A DNA stretch of 64,000 bases from Anaerolineae bacterium (GTDB lineage Bacteria > Chloroflexota > Anaerolineae > Promineifilales > Promineifilaceae): contig JADLAX010000077.1 in assembly GCA_020848035.1 (NCBI GenBank), forward strand, positions 178,010 through 242,009, read 5' to 3'. A model generated the notes under the pieces. It did not search any database. It worked only from the letters and a program-made list of their open reading frames with translations, and was not told the DNA's origin. Position 1 is the first letter of the stretch. The number at the start of each line of letters is the position of its first letter. This document shows positions 8,155 through 16,373 of the stretch, piece after piece. A program made the translations under genes and the position numbers.

Positions 8155-8583
8155 TTAAACACAATTTTCGCCAGATGGTTGCACAACCCTCATTGTTTGC
8201 TCAATAACAGCTTGCCCGGCTATGCGGAAGGTGCGCACCACGGGCGCGGCGCGTTCTTGCAGTGAGACAATGATGTAAAGCGCTTCGGGATACGTCGCCA
8301 GGGTAATATCGGTAGCCGAGGGCACTTCTAGGCCGTGGGGATGAGAGTGGTAGATGGCCAGCAGCTGCCAGCCGCGCGCCTCCAGATCAAGCATGCCTTG
8401 AATCTGCTGCGCGGGGTCCATTTTGTAGGCAGTCGGGCTGTGCAGGCTGTTTTCGATGGGGTAAACGGCCGTTACCCACCCCATTTCCGCATCCCCCGCC
8501 AGCAAACCACACCCCTCCAGCGGATAACACGCCTGCAAATGGTCAATGAGTTGATTGAGCAACGGCCGTTCAATCGTTAACAT
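8155..8583 (-). CDS. JAMM/MPN+ metallopeptidase (M67 family)
   Basis: The 142-residue product has the zinc JAMM motif IYHSHPHG...PSATDI (H-x-H-x(n)-S-x-x-D) near residues 82-98, with an upstream YPLEGCGLLAG segment that supplies the conserved Glu. Bacterial stand-alone members cleave isopeptide-like bonds, for example in CysO-cysteine or ubiquitin-like sulfur-carrier conjugates. No sulfur-carrier gene is adjacent. The start is the second Met (8583), because the upstream seven residues do not belong to the fold. The 290-bp stretch between this gene and plsY shows no gene. Confidence 0.82.
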   Translation of the reverse strand: MLTIERPLLNQLIDHLQACYPLEGCGLLAGDAEMGWVTAVYPIENSLHSPTAYKMDPAQQIQGMLDLEARGWQLLAIYHSHPHGLEVPSATDITLATYPEALYIIVSLQERAAPVVRTFRIAGQAVIEQTMRVVQPSGENCV

Positions 8584-8603
8584 CAGCCAGTGAGAAGAAA
8601 ACA

Positions 8604-8629
8604 AAAGGGCCGCTGCACGGCGACCCTTT
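8604..8629 (-). terminator. Terminator of the fumarase gene
   Basis: On the minus strand AAAGGGTCGC pairs with GCGGCCCTTT (one mismatch) and is followed by TGTTTTC. It lies about 20 bp after the fumC stop and just before the JAMM peptidase start. Confidence 0.6.
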
Positions 8630-8651
8630 CATCAACTAGAAGCAATCTTCG

Positions 8652-10085
8652 CTATTTCTGAATGCCGCCGTCCGTCAGGGCTCGCACATTCAGCAAACGA
8701 TCCGCCTCTTCGCCATCCAGGTACCCCTTTTCGATCACCACCTCGCGCACGGTGCGGTTGGTAGCCATTGCTTCCTTGGCCACTTCGGCACCCTTCAGGT
8801 AACCAATCACCGGGTTCAACGCTGTTACCAAAATAGCATTTTTGGCCAGCCAACCGTTGGCCTTTTCCGCATTGGCTTTCAAGCCCACCACACATTTTTC
8901 CGTAAACGCGTTCACGGAGTTGATGATGATATCCATGCTCTGGAAGAGGTTGTAAGCCATCACCGGCATCATCACGTTCAGCTCCAGCTGGCCCGCCTGG
9001 CCGCTCAGCATCACGGTCAGGTCATTGCCCATCACCTGGAACATGGCCATGTTGAGCATCTCGGCCAGCACCGGGTTTACCTTGCCGGGCATAATGGAGG
9101 AACCCGGCTGTACGGCGGGCAGGCGAATCTCGTCCAGGCCCGTGCTGGGACCAGATGAGAGCAGGCGGAAATCGTTGGCAATGCGGGTGAGGTCCTGCGC
9201 CAGCGTGCGCAGCGCCCCGCTGAAGTGCACTGCGTCGGCCATGCTCTGCATGGATTCAAACAGGTTGTCCGACTCGTCCAGTTCCAGACCAGTCAGGCGG
9301 CCAAGCGTGGCCACCATGCGGCGATGATATTCGGGGTGAGCGTTCAGGCCCGTGCCCGTGGCCGTGCCGCCGATGCCCAGGCGGCGCAGCCCATCAGCGG
9401 CCTGAGCAATCTTTTCCCGGTCGCGCTCTACGGCGCGCGCATACGCGGCAAATTCCTGGCCCAGACGCACCGGCACCGCATCTTGCAGGTGGGTACGGCC
9501 GCTTTTTACCACATCATCAAATTCCAACGCCTTGCCCTGAAATGCCCCCGCCAGGGTTTGCAGCGAGGCCAGCAGCTCGTCCAGCCGCCACAGGCAGCCC
9601 AGGCGAATGGCCGTGGGAATGGTGTCATTGGTGGATTGGGCCATGTTTACATGGTCGTTGGGGCTTACCGGCTTGGCGGAAACTTCCAGACCAAACCCCA
9701 GGTGTTCATTGGCCCGATTGGCGATCACCTCGTTGATATTCATGTTGTGGCTGGTGCCAGCGCCCGCCTGGATAGGGTCTACAACGAACTGGTCGGCAAA
9801 ACGGCCGTCGATCACCTCATCCGCTGCCATCATGATCGCCTGGGCCATGGCATCACCAGAAACAGTTTTGTCCCCCACCTGTTTGTCTTGGAACAAGCCC
9901 AGGTCAGAATTCACTTCCGCTGCCGCCCGCTTAATCACCGCCATAGACCAGACAAACGCCGGATAAGGCTTCAGGCCGGTAATGGGAAAGTTGTGAATGG
10001 CTCGCTGTGTTTGCGCACCCCAATAAGCATTGGCTGGTACGCGCACATCCCCTAAAGAATCTTTTTCCACACGGTAGTCACTCAT
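8652..10085 (-). CDS. fumC: Class II fumarate hydratase
   Basis: The 477-residue protein belongs to the fumarase/aspartase superfamily and starts VEKDSLGDVRVPANAYWGAQ. The catalytic signature GSSIMPGKVNPV lies near residue 330, with TxxND-type SGRTHLQDAVPV and NxxMFQVMGND segments in place. The G in MPGKVNP and WGAQTQR favour fumarase over aspartase (usually YYGxxTxR and MPAKVNP). It would interconvert fumarate and malate in the TCA cycle as a cytoplasmic homotetramer without an Fe-S cluster. The gene is transcribed from its own start downstream of a terminator. Confidence 0.85.
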   Translation of the reverse strand: MSDYRVEKDSLGDVRVPANAYWGAQTQRAIHNFPITGLKPYPAFVWSMAVIKRAAAEVNSDLGLFQDKQVGDKTVSGDAMAQAIMMAADEVIDGRFADQFVVDPIQAGAGTSHNMNINEVIANRANEHLGFGLEVSAKPVSPNDHVNMAQSTNDTIPTAIRLGCLWRLDELLASLQTLAGAFQGKALEFDDVVKSGRTHLQDAVPVRLGQEFAAYARAVERDREKIAQAADGLRRLGIGGTATGTGLNAHPEYHRRMVATLGRLTGLELDESDNLFESMQSMADAVHFSGALRTLAQDLTRIANDFRLLSSGPSTGLDEIRLPAVQPGSSIMPGKVNPVLAEMLNMAMFQVMGNDLTVMLSGQAGQLELNVMMPVMAYNLFQSMDIIINSVNAFTEKCVVGLKANAEKANGWLAKNAILVTALNPVIGYLKGAEVAKEAMATNRTVREVVIEKGYLDGEEADRLLNVRALTDGGIQK

Positions 10086-10179
10086 AGTTACCTCGTATCA
10101 CATATCAAAAGACAAAAAAACCGAATCAGCTACTTTTGCAATTACGCGCCAGAAAGCTAATTCGGCTTTTTAAAAGAAA

Positions 10180-10203
10180 GACCTGCTGCGCTGGCAGCAG
10201 GTC
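10180..10203 (-). terminator. Terminator of the ferredoxin gene
   Basis: A perfect 10-bp stem (GACCTGCTGC / GCAGCAGGTC) with a 4-nt loop is followed on the minus strand by TTTCTTTT. A second, weaker inverted repeat (CCGAATCAGCT ... AGCTAATTCGG) overlaps the next 70 bp towards fumC. Confidence 0.75.
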
Positions 10204-10216
10204 TCACTCATTCAAA

Positions 10217-10624
10217 TTAATCGAGGGCGTCGTAGCCTGGTCCTTCGGAATAAAAGTCGTAGTTGGCCGGAATATCTTCGGTGAGGTCCAAAATTTCGCC
10301 GCCAGAAAGTTGCTTGGCATTTTTCAGGTTAACCTGATGGCCGTCAATCTCCCCAGCAAAGGGAGCGCCGTCTGGCAAAAGCGCTTTGGTGTTGGCAATC
10401 CAAACACCAGCAGGCGCTTCATAATCAAAGGGAACTTCTTCTTCGGGGAAGATAGCTTCGTAGGGGCATTCGGGAACACAGGCGCCGCAGTCGATGCAGG
10501 TATCGGGATCAATGTACAGCCAGGGCCATTCCTCTTCAGGCTTCCCCAAGACCATACATTCTACCGGACATACATCTACGCAAGCCGTGTCGCGCAAGCA
10601 TAAACGGGTCACTATATGGGTCAT
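10217..10624 (-). CDS. Two-cluster (7Fe/8Fe-type) ferredoxin
   Basis: The 135-residue protein carries two cysteine groups near its N-terminus: CLRDTACVDVCPVEC and CIDCGACVPECPYEAI, the layout of bacterial two-cluster ferredoxins of the Azotobacter/Thermus FdxA type. The acidic C-terminal extension of about 70 residues is longer than in the minimal ferredoxin. It is expected to be a soluble low-potential electron carrier. The start at 10624 has AGGAG a few bases upstream; the longer frame reaching 10711 lacks a ribosome site. Confidence 0.85.
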   Translation of the reverse strand: MTHIVTRLCLRDTACVDVCPVECMVLGKPEEEWPWLYIDPDTCIDCGACVPECPYEAIFPEEEVPFDYEAPAGVWIANTKALLPDGAPFAGEIDGHQVNLKNAKQLSGGEILDLTEDIPANYDFYSEGPGYDALD

Positions 10625-10879
10625 AAATCTCTCCTTGCTTAAACAGAAGGTTTTGGTTGGTAGGTAATTGGCCGTTTTTTCAGAAATCAACCCGGTGGAT
10701 CTAAAGGCCAATTACAGGTTGCAGGATTGGCATTTCGTTGATTAATTCCCAACCCAGACGAGAATGGAGTCGATTTCCAATTGTTAATTGACGAGTGGGT
10801 CAATGGGTTCATTCTAGCCACACTAAACTGCTTTGTCAATTGTTTCGGCTATGGGAAAAGCCACCCGCAAACCAACCAA

Positions 10880-10905
10880 AAAGGACAGCCCGTGAGCTGT
10901 CCTTT
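10880..10905 (-). terminator. Terminator of the superoxide dismutase gene
   Basis: AAAGGACAGC (10880-10889) pairs perfectly with GCTGTCCTTT (10896-10905) around a 6-nt loop. The minus-strand transcript continues into a U-rich tract (TTTTTGG). Confidence 0.75.
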
Positions 10906-10932
10906 CTCTTGCAATTTAGATGAAAGATGCCG

Positions 10933-11544
10933 TTATTTGGCCGCTGCGTAATTCTTGGCCACGGCATCCCAGTCCACCACGTTCCACCAGGCGCTGACGT
11001 AATCCGGGCGGCGGTTCTGGTAGTTGAGATAGTAGGCATGTTCCCAAACGTCCAGACCTAAAATGGGGGTGTTGCCTTCCATCAAGGGCGTATCCTGGTT
11101 GGGGGTGGAGCCAACCGCCAGCTTGCCGTTGCCAGCCACATACAGCCAGGCCCAGCCAGAGCCAAAGCGGGTGCCGGCTGCCTTGGCGAACTGCTCCTTA
11201 AACGCATCGAAGCTGCCAAAGGCATCGTTGATCGCCTGGGCTAATTCGCCACCGGGCTGACCGCCGCCGTTGGCGCTCATGATGCTCCAAAAGAGGTTGT
11301 GGTTGGCAAAGCCGCCGCCGTTGTTGCGCACGGCCGTACGAATAGCTTCCGGCACGCTGTTTAAGTCACCCAACAACGCCTCAATCGACTTATTGGCTAG
11401 ATCGGCGTGCCCTTCAAGGGCAGCATTCAGGTTGTTGGTGTAGGCAGCATGATGTTTATCATGGTGAATAGACATAGTCCGGGCATCGATATGCGGTTCC
11501 AATGCATCTTCCGCATATGGCAGTGGAGGTAATTCAAAAGCCAT
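10933..11544 (-). CDS. sodA: Fe/Mn superoxide dismutase
   Basis: The 203-residue protein has all four metal ligands: His in SIHHDKHH, His in FANHNLFW, Asp in LGLDVWEHAYY and the His three residues later. GGGFANHNLFW and the AWLYV segment are typical of manganese or cambialistic enzymes. It dismutates superoxide to peroxide and oxygen. AGGAG precedes two adjacent ATG codons; the second (11544) has the better spacing. The metal preference cannot be settled by eye, so sodB is a possible alternative name. Confidence 0.9.
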   Translation of the reverse strand: MAFELPPLPYAEDALEPHIDARTMSIHHDKHHAAYTNNLNAALEGHADLANKSIEALLGDLNSVPEAIRTAVRNNGGGFANHNLFWSIMSANGGGQPGGELAQAINDAFGSFDAFKEQFAKAAGTRFGSGWAWLYVAGNGKLAVGSTPNQDTPLMEGNTPILGLDVWEHAYYLNYQNRRPDYVSAWWNVVDWDAVAKNYAAAK

Positions 11545-11927
11545 CATTTTCTCCTTTCTTAAATGTGGAATAAATAAAGTCTTCAGTAGTCAAACTGCTA
11601 AGGTGTTGAGACAGGCAATGTATACTTGCAGTAAATGCTTTCTTCACATCTGGTGAAAGATTATGCCTTGTACAAGTACAAAAAATCAAATTCCGCCTCA
11701 TTTTCATTGTAGTAAGGGGTCATGCATTTGTCAAAATTAGCAGAGCCAGCGTGCAGCGATATGGCAAAACGTTAATGACCGCCTTACTTCCCGCCTGATT
11801 ATAGCTCCCCACACGCCTGCCGCACCTGTCCATTGGTTCAGGCCGCTACGCAGCCCTTTCCCCCGTGACTAATTCACAAAATTCACTATTCGTTTATGGA
11901 GCAGGACAGGGTTAACCATTTTCTCCT
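11545..11927. other. Divergent intergenic region, no gene recognised
   Basis: About 380 bp separate sod from the histidine kinase. The sequence is AT-richer than the flanks and must hold both promoters. A short palindrome CTTGTACAAG (about 11672-11681) could be an operator. I see no open frame or RNA gene here. Confidence 0.4.
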
Positions 11928-11966
11928 ATGTCGTTTGGTACCAAAATCCATTACAGTAGGTGGGAA

Positions 11967-13481
11967 ATGAGCGCTGCAATTGATGAAAAAGATGAGAAGG
12001 AAGTGACCCAACGGCCGTTAAGCCAGCGTAATACACGCCAGCTTTATTCCGCCATTCTCTCTTTGTCCGGTTTTATCATTGTGGTTTGGGGCCTCATTTT
12101 ATTTCCCCAATACGAAAATCCCTCCATTCTCCTCCTCCTGTTGTTCTTTGCTATCGCTACCCAAAGCACCATGACCTATCTCGTTGGGGGGAACGTAAGC
12201 GTCTCCGTGAGTGGTGCCATTAGCTTTGCCGTAGCCGGTTTGTATGGGCCAGTGGCCGCCGGTATGGCCGCCGCTATTGCTGAGTTAGGGTTGTGGCTGC
12301 TCAGTTTGCGCCCCAAAAATCGGGACTGGTACCACGAGCTCGAACGTTTGGGCGTTAACAGCGGCATTCATGGCGTCTCCATTTTTACAGCCGGCATGAT
12401 TTTTGTCCTTTTACGGCAGCAGCTCGGGGACGGGAACTTTATGCTGGATGCCATCCCCTGGTTCATCGGGGCCGTGGTGGGCGATCAGGTTAACTTCTGG
12501 CTGCTCTCCATCATTATTTATCTGGCCAACGGCGTAAAACCCAAAGAAGTGTGGCGTGAAAATCGCTGGGCCATTCCCATGAACGTGCTGGTAATGAGCA
12601 TTGGGGGCGGCTTGATTACCCTGGCGGTCATCCAGTTTGGCCTGCTGGGCCTGGCCATCTTTGTGCTGCCCATCATTTTGTCGGCTTACTCCTTTCGGGT
12701 AACAGTCAATAACGCCAAAAAGCAGATGGAGAAGCTGGAAGAGATGGTGACGCTGCGCACCCAGGCATTGGCCGATGCCAACCACAAGCTGGAAGCGCTG
12801 CACAAAGAAAAAGATTCCTTCCTGGCGGTGCTGACCCACGACATGCGCACGCCGCTCACCAGCATTCGCGGCTATGGCAGCATCTTGCGTGACCGCGAAC
12901 TGACCCGCGAACAGCAAACCAAGATTGCCAAGGTCATTCTAAACAGCCAGGACACGCTGCTGGAAATTGTGAACAACATCCTGGAACTGGAAAAACTGCA
13001 ATCTGGCATTCCGATTTTACTGGAGACGGCCAGCTTTGACCTGGCGCTGCTGGTGAAAAACACGGCCGAATCCCTCGAAGCCCAGGCCCTGGAAAAGAAT
13101 ATCACCCTCAACTACGACCAGATTCCCTCGCCCATCCTGGTAAAGGCCGACATGAGCAAGATTCGGCGCGTCATCCTGAACCTGATCTCCAATGCGCTGA
13201 AGTACACCCCAGAAAGCGGCCTTGTTTCGGTGAAGACGGAAGTGAACGGCCGTAACGCCGTCTTTACTGTAGAAGACAACGGCTACGGCATTCCCGCCGA
13301 TGAACTGCCCACCATCTTTGACCGCTACAGCCGCGTTAAGGGCCACCGCCACCTGGCCATCGGCACCGGCCTGGGACTGGCCATTGTGAAGAGCCTGATT
13401 GAAGCCCACAACGGCGAGATTACCGTGCAAAGCGAAGAAAACGTGGGCAGCACCTTCACCTTCAAACTCCCCATCAATTAA
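11967..13481 (+). CDS. Membrane sensor histidine kinase (orphan)
   Basis: The protein has seven or eight membrane segments in residues about 25-270, with no extracytoplasmic sensor loop, resembling an integral-membrane sensor module. A coiled-coil linker (KKQMEKLEEMVTLRTQALADAN) leads to HisKA with the phospho-acceptor His in LTHDMRTPLTS (about residue 290). The HATPase domain has NLISNALKYTP (N box), DNGYGIP (G1), IFDRYSR (F) and GTGLGLAI (G2). No response regulator is adjacent. ATG 11967 follows AGGTGGG; an in-frame ATG at 11928 lacks a ribosome site and would add 13 residues. Confidence 0.85.
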   Translation: MSAAIDEKDEKEVTQRPLSQRNTRQLYSAILSLSGFIIVVWGLILFPQYENPSILLLLLFFAIATQSTMTYLVGGNVSVSVSGAISFAVAGLYGPVAAGMAAAIAELGLWLLSLRPKNRDWYHELERLGVNSGIHGVSIFTAGMIFVLLRQQLGDGNFMLDAIPWFIGAVVGDQVNFWLLSIIIYLANGVKPKEVWRENRWAIPMNVLVMSIGGGLITLAVIQFGLLGLAIFVLPIILSAYSFRVTVNNAKKQMEKLEEMVTLRTQALADANHKLEALHKEKDSFLAVLTHDMRTPLTSIRGYGSILRDRELTREQQTKIAKVILNSQDTLLEIVNNILELEKLQSGIPILLETASFDLALLVKNTAESLEAQALEKNITLNYDQIPSPILVKADMSKIRRVILNLISNALKYTPESGLVSVKTEVNGRNAVFTVEDNGYGIPADELPTIFDRYSRVKGHRHLAIGTGLGLAIVKSLIEAHNGEITVQSEENVGSTFTFKLPIN

Positions 13482-13644
13482 GTTTTTGCCCCAAAGAGCA
13501 CAGAGATTTTTGAGAGCCGACGACGTTTAACGTTGGGCGGGGCATCTTTTGACCTGGGGCACAAAGGCCACCTGGCATAATCAACATCCCTTCACGTTAA
13601 CAGAAAAATTCAGCCGGTTAAAGCCAAGCCCGAAACACGCCAGC

Positions 13645-14061
13645 TTACCCCACCGTTCCCGGCCACAGCCGGAAACCGGCTTGCTCAAAGTGCTGGTCAA
13701 AGCTAAACGCCTGCCACACCTGCTGCTGCTGCATCACAATAAAGCTGGTGCAATCCGTAAACGCCCACTGCTTATCTTCATAAGATTGAAACATTTCCCA
13801 GGCCGCTTGCCAAATTTCATTGTCAACAAACAGCAGCTTGATGTAAGGTGCCGTTAAAATGGCTTGACCGCACTGTTTGGCAACGGCCGTACCGTACTGT
13901 TTCTGCAAAAAAGTCACCGTCTCATCAAAAACATAATCTGTGGTCAATAAATTGAGCCGTTGATTGGTTAACCCCCGGTAAGCCGCAACCGCTTGTGGAT
14001 GAAACCTGTCCCTATCCCCAAAAAGCGCTATCCAGCCGCTGCTGTCTACAAAAAGATTCAT
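13645..14061 (-). CDS. PIN-domain ribonuclease toxin (VapC-like)
   Basis: The 138-residue protein shows the PIN acidic residues: Asp in LFVDSSGWIALF at the N-terminus, Glu in YVFDETVTFL, Asp in AFTDCTSFIVM and Asp in FDQHFEQAGF. Such toxins cut tRNA or rRNA with Mg2+. It overlaps the upstream antitoxin gene by 4 bp, so the two are translationally coupled. The family name is secure; the RNA target is unknown. Confidence 0.85.
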   Translation of the reverse strand: MNLFVDSSGWIALFGDRDRFHPQAVAAYRGLTNQRLNLLTTDYVFDETVTFLQKQYGTAVAKQCGQAILTAPYIKLLFVDNEIWQAAWEMFQSYEDKQWAFTDCTSFIVMQQQQVWQAFSFDQHFEQAGFRLWPGTVG

Positions 14062-14345
14062 GCAGTGGCCTCATCTTCAGGGTCCCAATCTCTGGTGTAG
14101 ATATATTTGTCATGATTCACAGACCCGTCCGGCGGCCCACCTTTGCCAATGCCAATGAGTTGCCAGATGGGGTCATCTTCTGTGAGAATGTGCTCTTTCT
14201 TTTTTGGCTTTTCCACCACGTACTCAGCCAGCGCCTCCCGAATTTGGGTCGCCATCGTCACCCCTTCCTCATCGGCGCGGAATTTGAGCTGATCGTAAAT
14301 CTCTTGCGGCAAATACACCTGCGTTCGCACCATTTTTTCGCTCAT
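14058..14345 (-). CDS. Ribbon-helix-helix antitoxin
   Basis: The 95-residue protein begins with a CopG/RHH DNA-binding segment (MVRTQVYLPQEIYDQLKFRA, then helices around ATQIREALAEYV). An acidic C-terminal tail follows and presumably wraps the PIN toxin. It is the first gene of the pair, as usual, and likely represses its own promoter through the palindrome at 14446-14464. The tail GIGKGGPPDGSVNHDKYIY..DW is typical of antitoxins paired with PIN toxins. Confidence 0.85.
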   Translation of the reverse strand: MSEKMVRTQVYLPQEIYDQLKFRADEEGVTMATQIREALAEYVVEKPKKKEHILTEDDPIWQLIGIGKGGPPDGSVNHDKYIYTRDWDPEDEATA

Positions 14346-14383
14346 CAGACTACTCCATCTTCAATACACTTTGCACTTAAATT

Positions 14384-14429
14384 GTCATTCCCGCGAATGC
14401 GGGAATCCACCCGCCTGCGCGGGTATGAC
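14384..14429. repeat. REP/MITE-like palindromic element (GTCATTCCCGCG family)
   Basis: The element runs from GTCATTCCCGCGAATGCGGG to CCCGCCTGCGCGGGTATGAC. Its termini are inverted (GTCAT/ATGAC) and it holds two internal GC-rich hairpins. The same design is widespread in environmental bacterial genomes as a non-autonomous repeat. Here it sits between the putative operator and the antitoxin start, so it becomes part of the 5' leader. Confidence 0.65.
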
Positions 14430-14445
14430 ACGTTAGCTGAAATCA

Positions 14446-14464
14446 GATGTATACAGTATACATC
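14446..14464. promoter_or_regulatory. Perfect palindrome, probable toxin-antitoxin operator
   Basis: GATGTATACAGTATACATC is a perfect 9+1+9 palindrome and contains TATAC -10-like sequence. RHH antitoxins bind such GTATAC-type sites. It lies about 100 bp upstream of the antitoxin start, with the REP-like element in between. Confidence 0.6.
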
Positions 14465-14719
14465 TACATCTACCGGTGTCAATTACTGCTCGGCTCATAA
14501 ACCCCCATCCCTTGTTCCTTACCCACACTGGGGATGAAAAGATACTTACCACACAATCCATTCAGGCTGGAAAGTGACACGGCGAGGACGCCAGCCCCAG
14601 CAACAGAGAAAACCTGCCCATAGCAGGGGAAGACCACGCCACAGCAAGGGTATTCGTATGAAAAAATGACTGGTTATAAAAGATAATCAGTCAAAGAATG
14701 TTATGAAGCTATATGGGAG
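14465..14719. other. Intergenic region without recognised gene
   Basis: This stretch beyond the TA operator has mixed composition (GC-rich 14560-14650, AT-rich at 14660-14720). I found no open frame, RNA gene or transposon end that I could support. It may be eroded DNA at the edge of the AT-rich gene that follows. Confidence 0.35.
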
Positions 14720-16153
14720 CTATTCAATCGTTTGTGAAAACGACTCATTGTGATGTGGTGCTTTTCCTTGCCAAATGAAATCATTGTCATAGAAGTGTGG
14801 TCCATCTACTTTAATGTTTTTTGCGATTCGATACCAGCCTTGTGGTTGAATATTTCCATAAGGAAACGATGCTACTGGCTTTTGTATTAATTGTTCTTTG
14901 TTTTTAGGGTTGATCCAAAAAAGCCGTCCTGCATGAATCCATTTTTCTAAATCAAGATCAATTTGTATATTACTTGTTGCCGGAATCCTATATCCTAATT
15001 CCACTCCCTCCGAAACCCACATTTTATCAATATTTGAAACATCATTGGCAAAATAAGTAATAAAATAGGCTGAATAGCGATGTACTGGTTCAGGATCATC
15101 AAGTCTGGCAATAGGTAAAGTGTGAATAACTGCGCTTGTATGTTGAGCAATTAATGGCCACACTATGATATGTGGTGAAGAATTTAGCGGCAAAGAGCCT
15201 TGACCCGGTAATCCTAATTCTTGTGACCAAATAGGCAAGTCATCTGGTATATGATTGTTCAGATTAATAAACAAGGTCGCAAATAATGCATGTTTACAAC
15301 GTTGTCGTGGCGGCGTATCAGTATGCCATTCACGACCACCTTCATAGACTTTGGTGACCTTGAAATCCTGGCATAAACCCAATAAGCTAAAATTATCAAA
15401 AGGTTGCAATATCTCCACCTGGCAATAAGGGCATCTAGCCAACATATTAATGGGTAAACGAAGAAGGTATTCGCTTGTTAACATACGGATTTGTTTAAAC
15501 ACAATGTCAAATTTAGTCCATTCAGGTATTTGAGAGCGTGTTTCTTTAGGATAAAGTAATATTTGACCATGCAAGTAACGTAACTCGTCTTTAAACCGCT
15601 TCATGCGTTCAATAAACTCTTTATATGTTACATTGCTAAACAAATTTTTTGGCTGCGTGATAGATAAATCTGGCACAACCCTATCTCCATGTTTGCTAAC
15701 AAGCAGTTCATTCAATGCTGAGTCAATTTGACCGTGATGAATATCTAACCTTCCAGTTTCATACATGTCGTGAGGAAATAACGTGATTCTTTTAGGTCGA
15801 ATGTTCACAAACGTTCCAGGTAACAGGGGTTTCATTTTATGGGTTTCAAGCATTATAAGTGATGAATATAGCCTTACAAAAATAACACCATCTGAATCAA
15901 CTCGTTCGATTTCTCCTTGGAGTACCATTCCCTGATCGTCGTAATTGATAATTACGTTTTTATCTTCAGTTTCTTTGATAGTTTGGTTCCAAATCAACAC
16001 CTCCTCGATATCAAATTCAACCTCATATTGATGATCCACTATTGGAGGATCACCAATCCATGTTCCTACTCCTGAACCTAAAGGAGTAGTAAAATTGACT
16101 GTAATATTCCGAGAAGTATTATCAATTGTAATTTCTATTATTTTAATTTTCAT
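14720..16153 (-). CDS. AT-rich gene of unknown function, 477 residues
   Basis: I do not recognise this protein. It has no signal peptide or membrane segment. The N-terminal third is beta-rich (KIIEITIDNTSRNITVNF, IVDHQYEVEFDIEE). The middle holds CPYCQVEIL with later Cys in GLCQDF and RCKHALF, which may form a zinc site around residues 240-290. The C-terminal part has repeated Trp/Tyr-rich segments (HAGRLFWINP, PQGWYRIAKN). Codon use and GC content are far below the neighbours, and the gene lacks the ACGGCCGT signature, so recent acquisition is likely. The ATG at 16153 is preceded by an AT-rich region. Confidence 0.6.
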   Translation of the reverse strand: MKIKIIEITIDNTSRNITVNFTTPLGSGVGTWIGDPPIVDHQYEVEFDIEEVLIWNQTIKETEDKNVIINYDDQGMVLQGEIERVDSDGVIFVRLYSSLIMLETHKMKPLLPGTFVNIRPKRITLFPHDMYETGRLDIHHGQIDSALNELLVSKHGDRVVPDLSITQPKNLFSNVTYKEFIERMKRFKDELRYLHGQILLYPKETRSQIPEWTKFDIVFKQIRMLTSEYLLRLPINMLARCPYCQVEILQPFDNFSLLGLCQDFKVTKVYEGGREWHTDTPPRQRCKHALFATLFINLNNHIPDDLPIWSQELGLPGQGSLPLNSSPHIIVWPLIAQHTSAVIHTLPIARLDDPEPVHRYSAYFITYFANDVSNIDKMWVSEGVELGYRIPATSNIQIDLDLEKWIHAGRLFWINPKNKEQLIQKPVASFPYGNIQPQGWYRIAKNIKVDGPHFYDNDFIWQGKAPHHNESFSQTIE

Positions 16154-16373
16154 TTCATTAAAAGTTTAACACAAGAGATAATGGTCACTATCCTACTTGC
16201 TCTGGCGCGGTCTTCAGCCAGCGCAAAACCGCAACTGGCTGCGGCCTCTGCATCGGCGCAGGTATGCGCAGCCGCGCCGCTTACTTTGTCATTTGGAACG
16301 CTTGCATTTTAGCATAAGTTGAGTGGGAAACGGCCGTTTCCCACCCAGCTAAAGGTAAACGGCCGTCCCCCCA

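Noticed and set aside
7946..8186. Minus-strand frames of 72-77 residues between plsY and the JAMM peptidase
   Set aside because: Two overlapping frames with composition unlike neighbouring proteins and no start signal; treated as intergenic DNA.
16164..16324. Second attC-like site upstream of the AT-rich unknown gene (GTTTAAC and GTTGAGT boxes)
   Set aside because: The two boxes are not complementary to each other, and no inner arms pair. Seven-base degenerate boxes occur by chance at this spacing.
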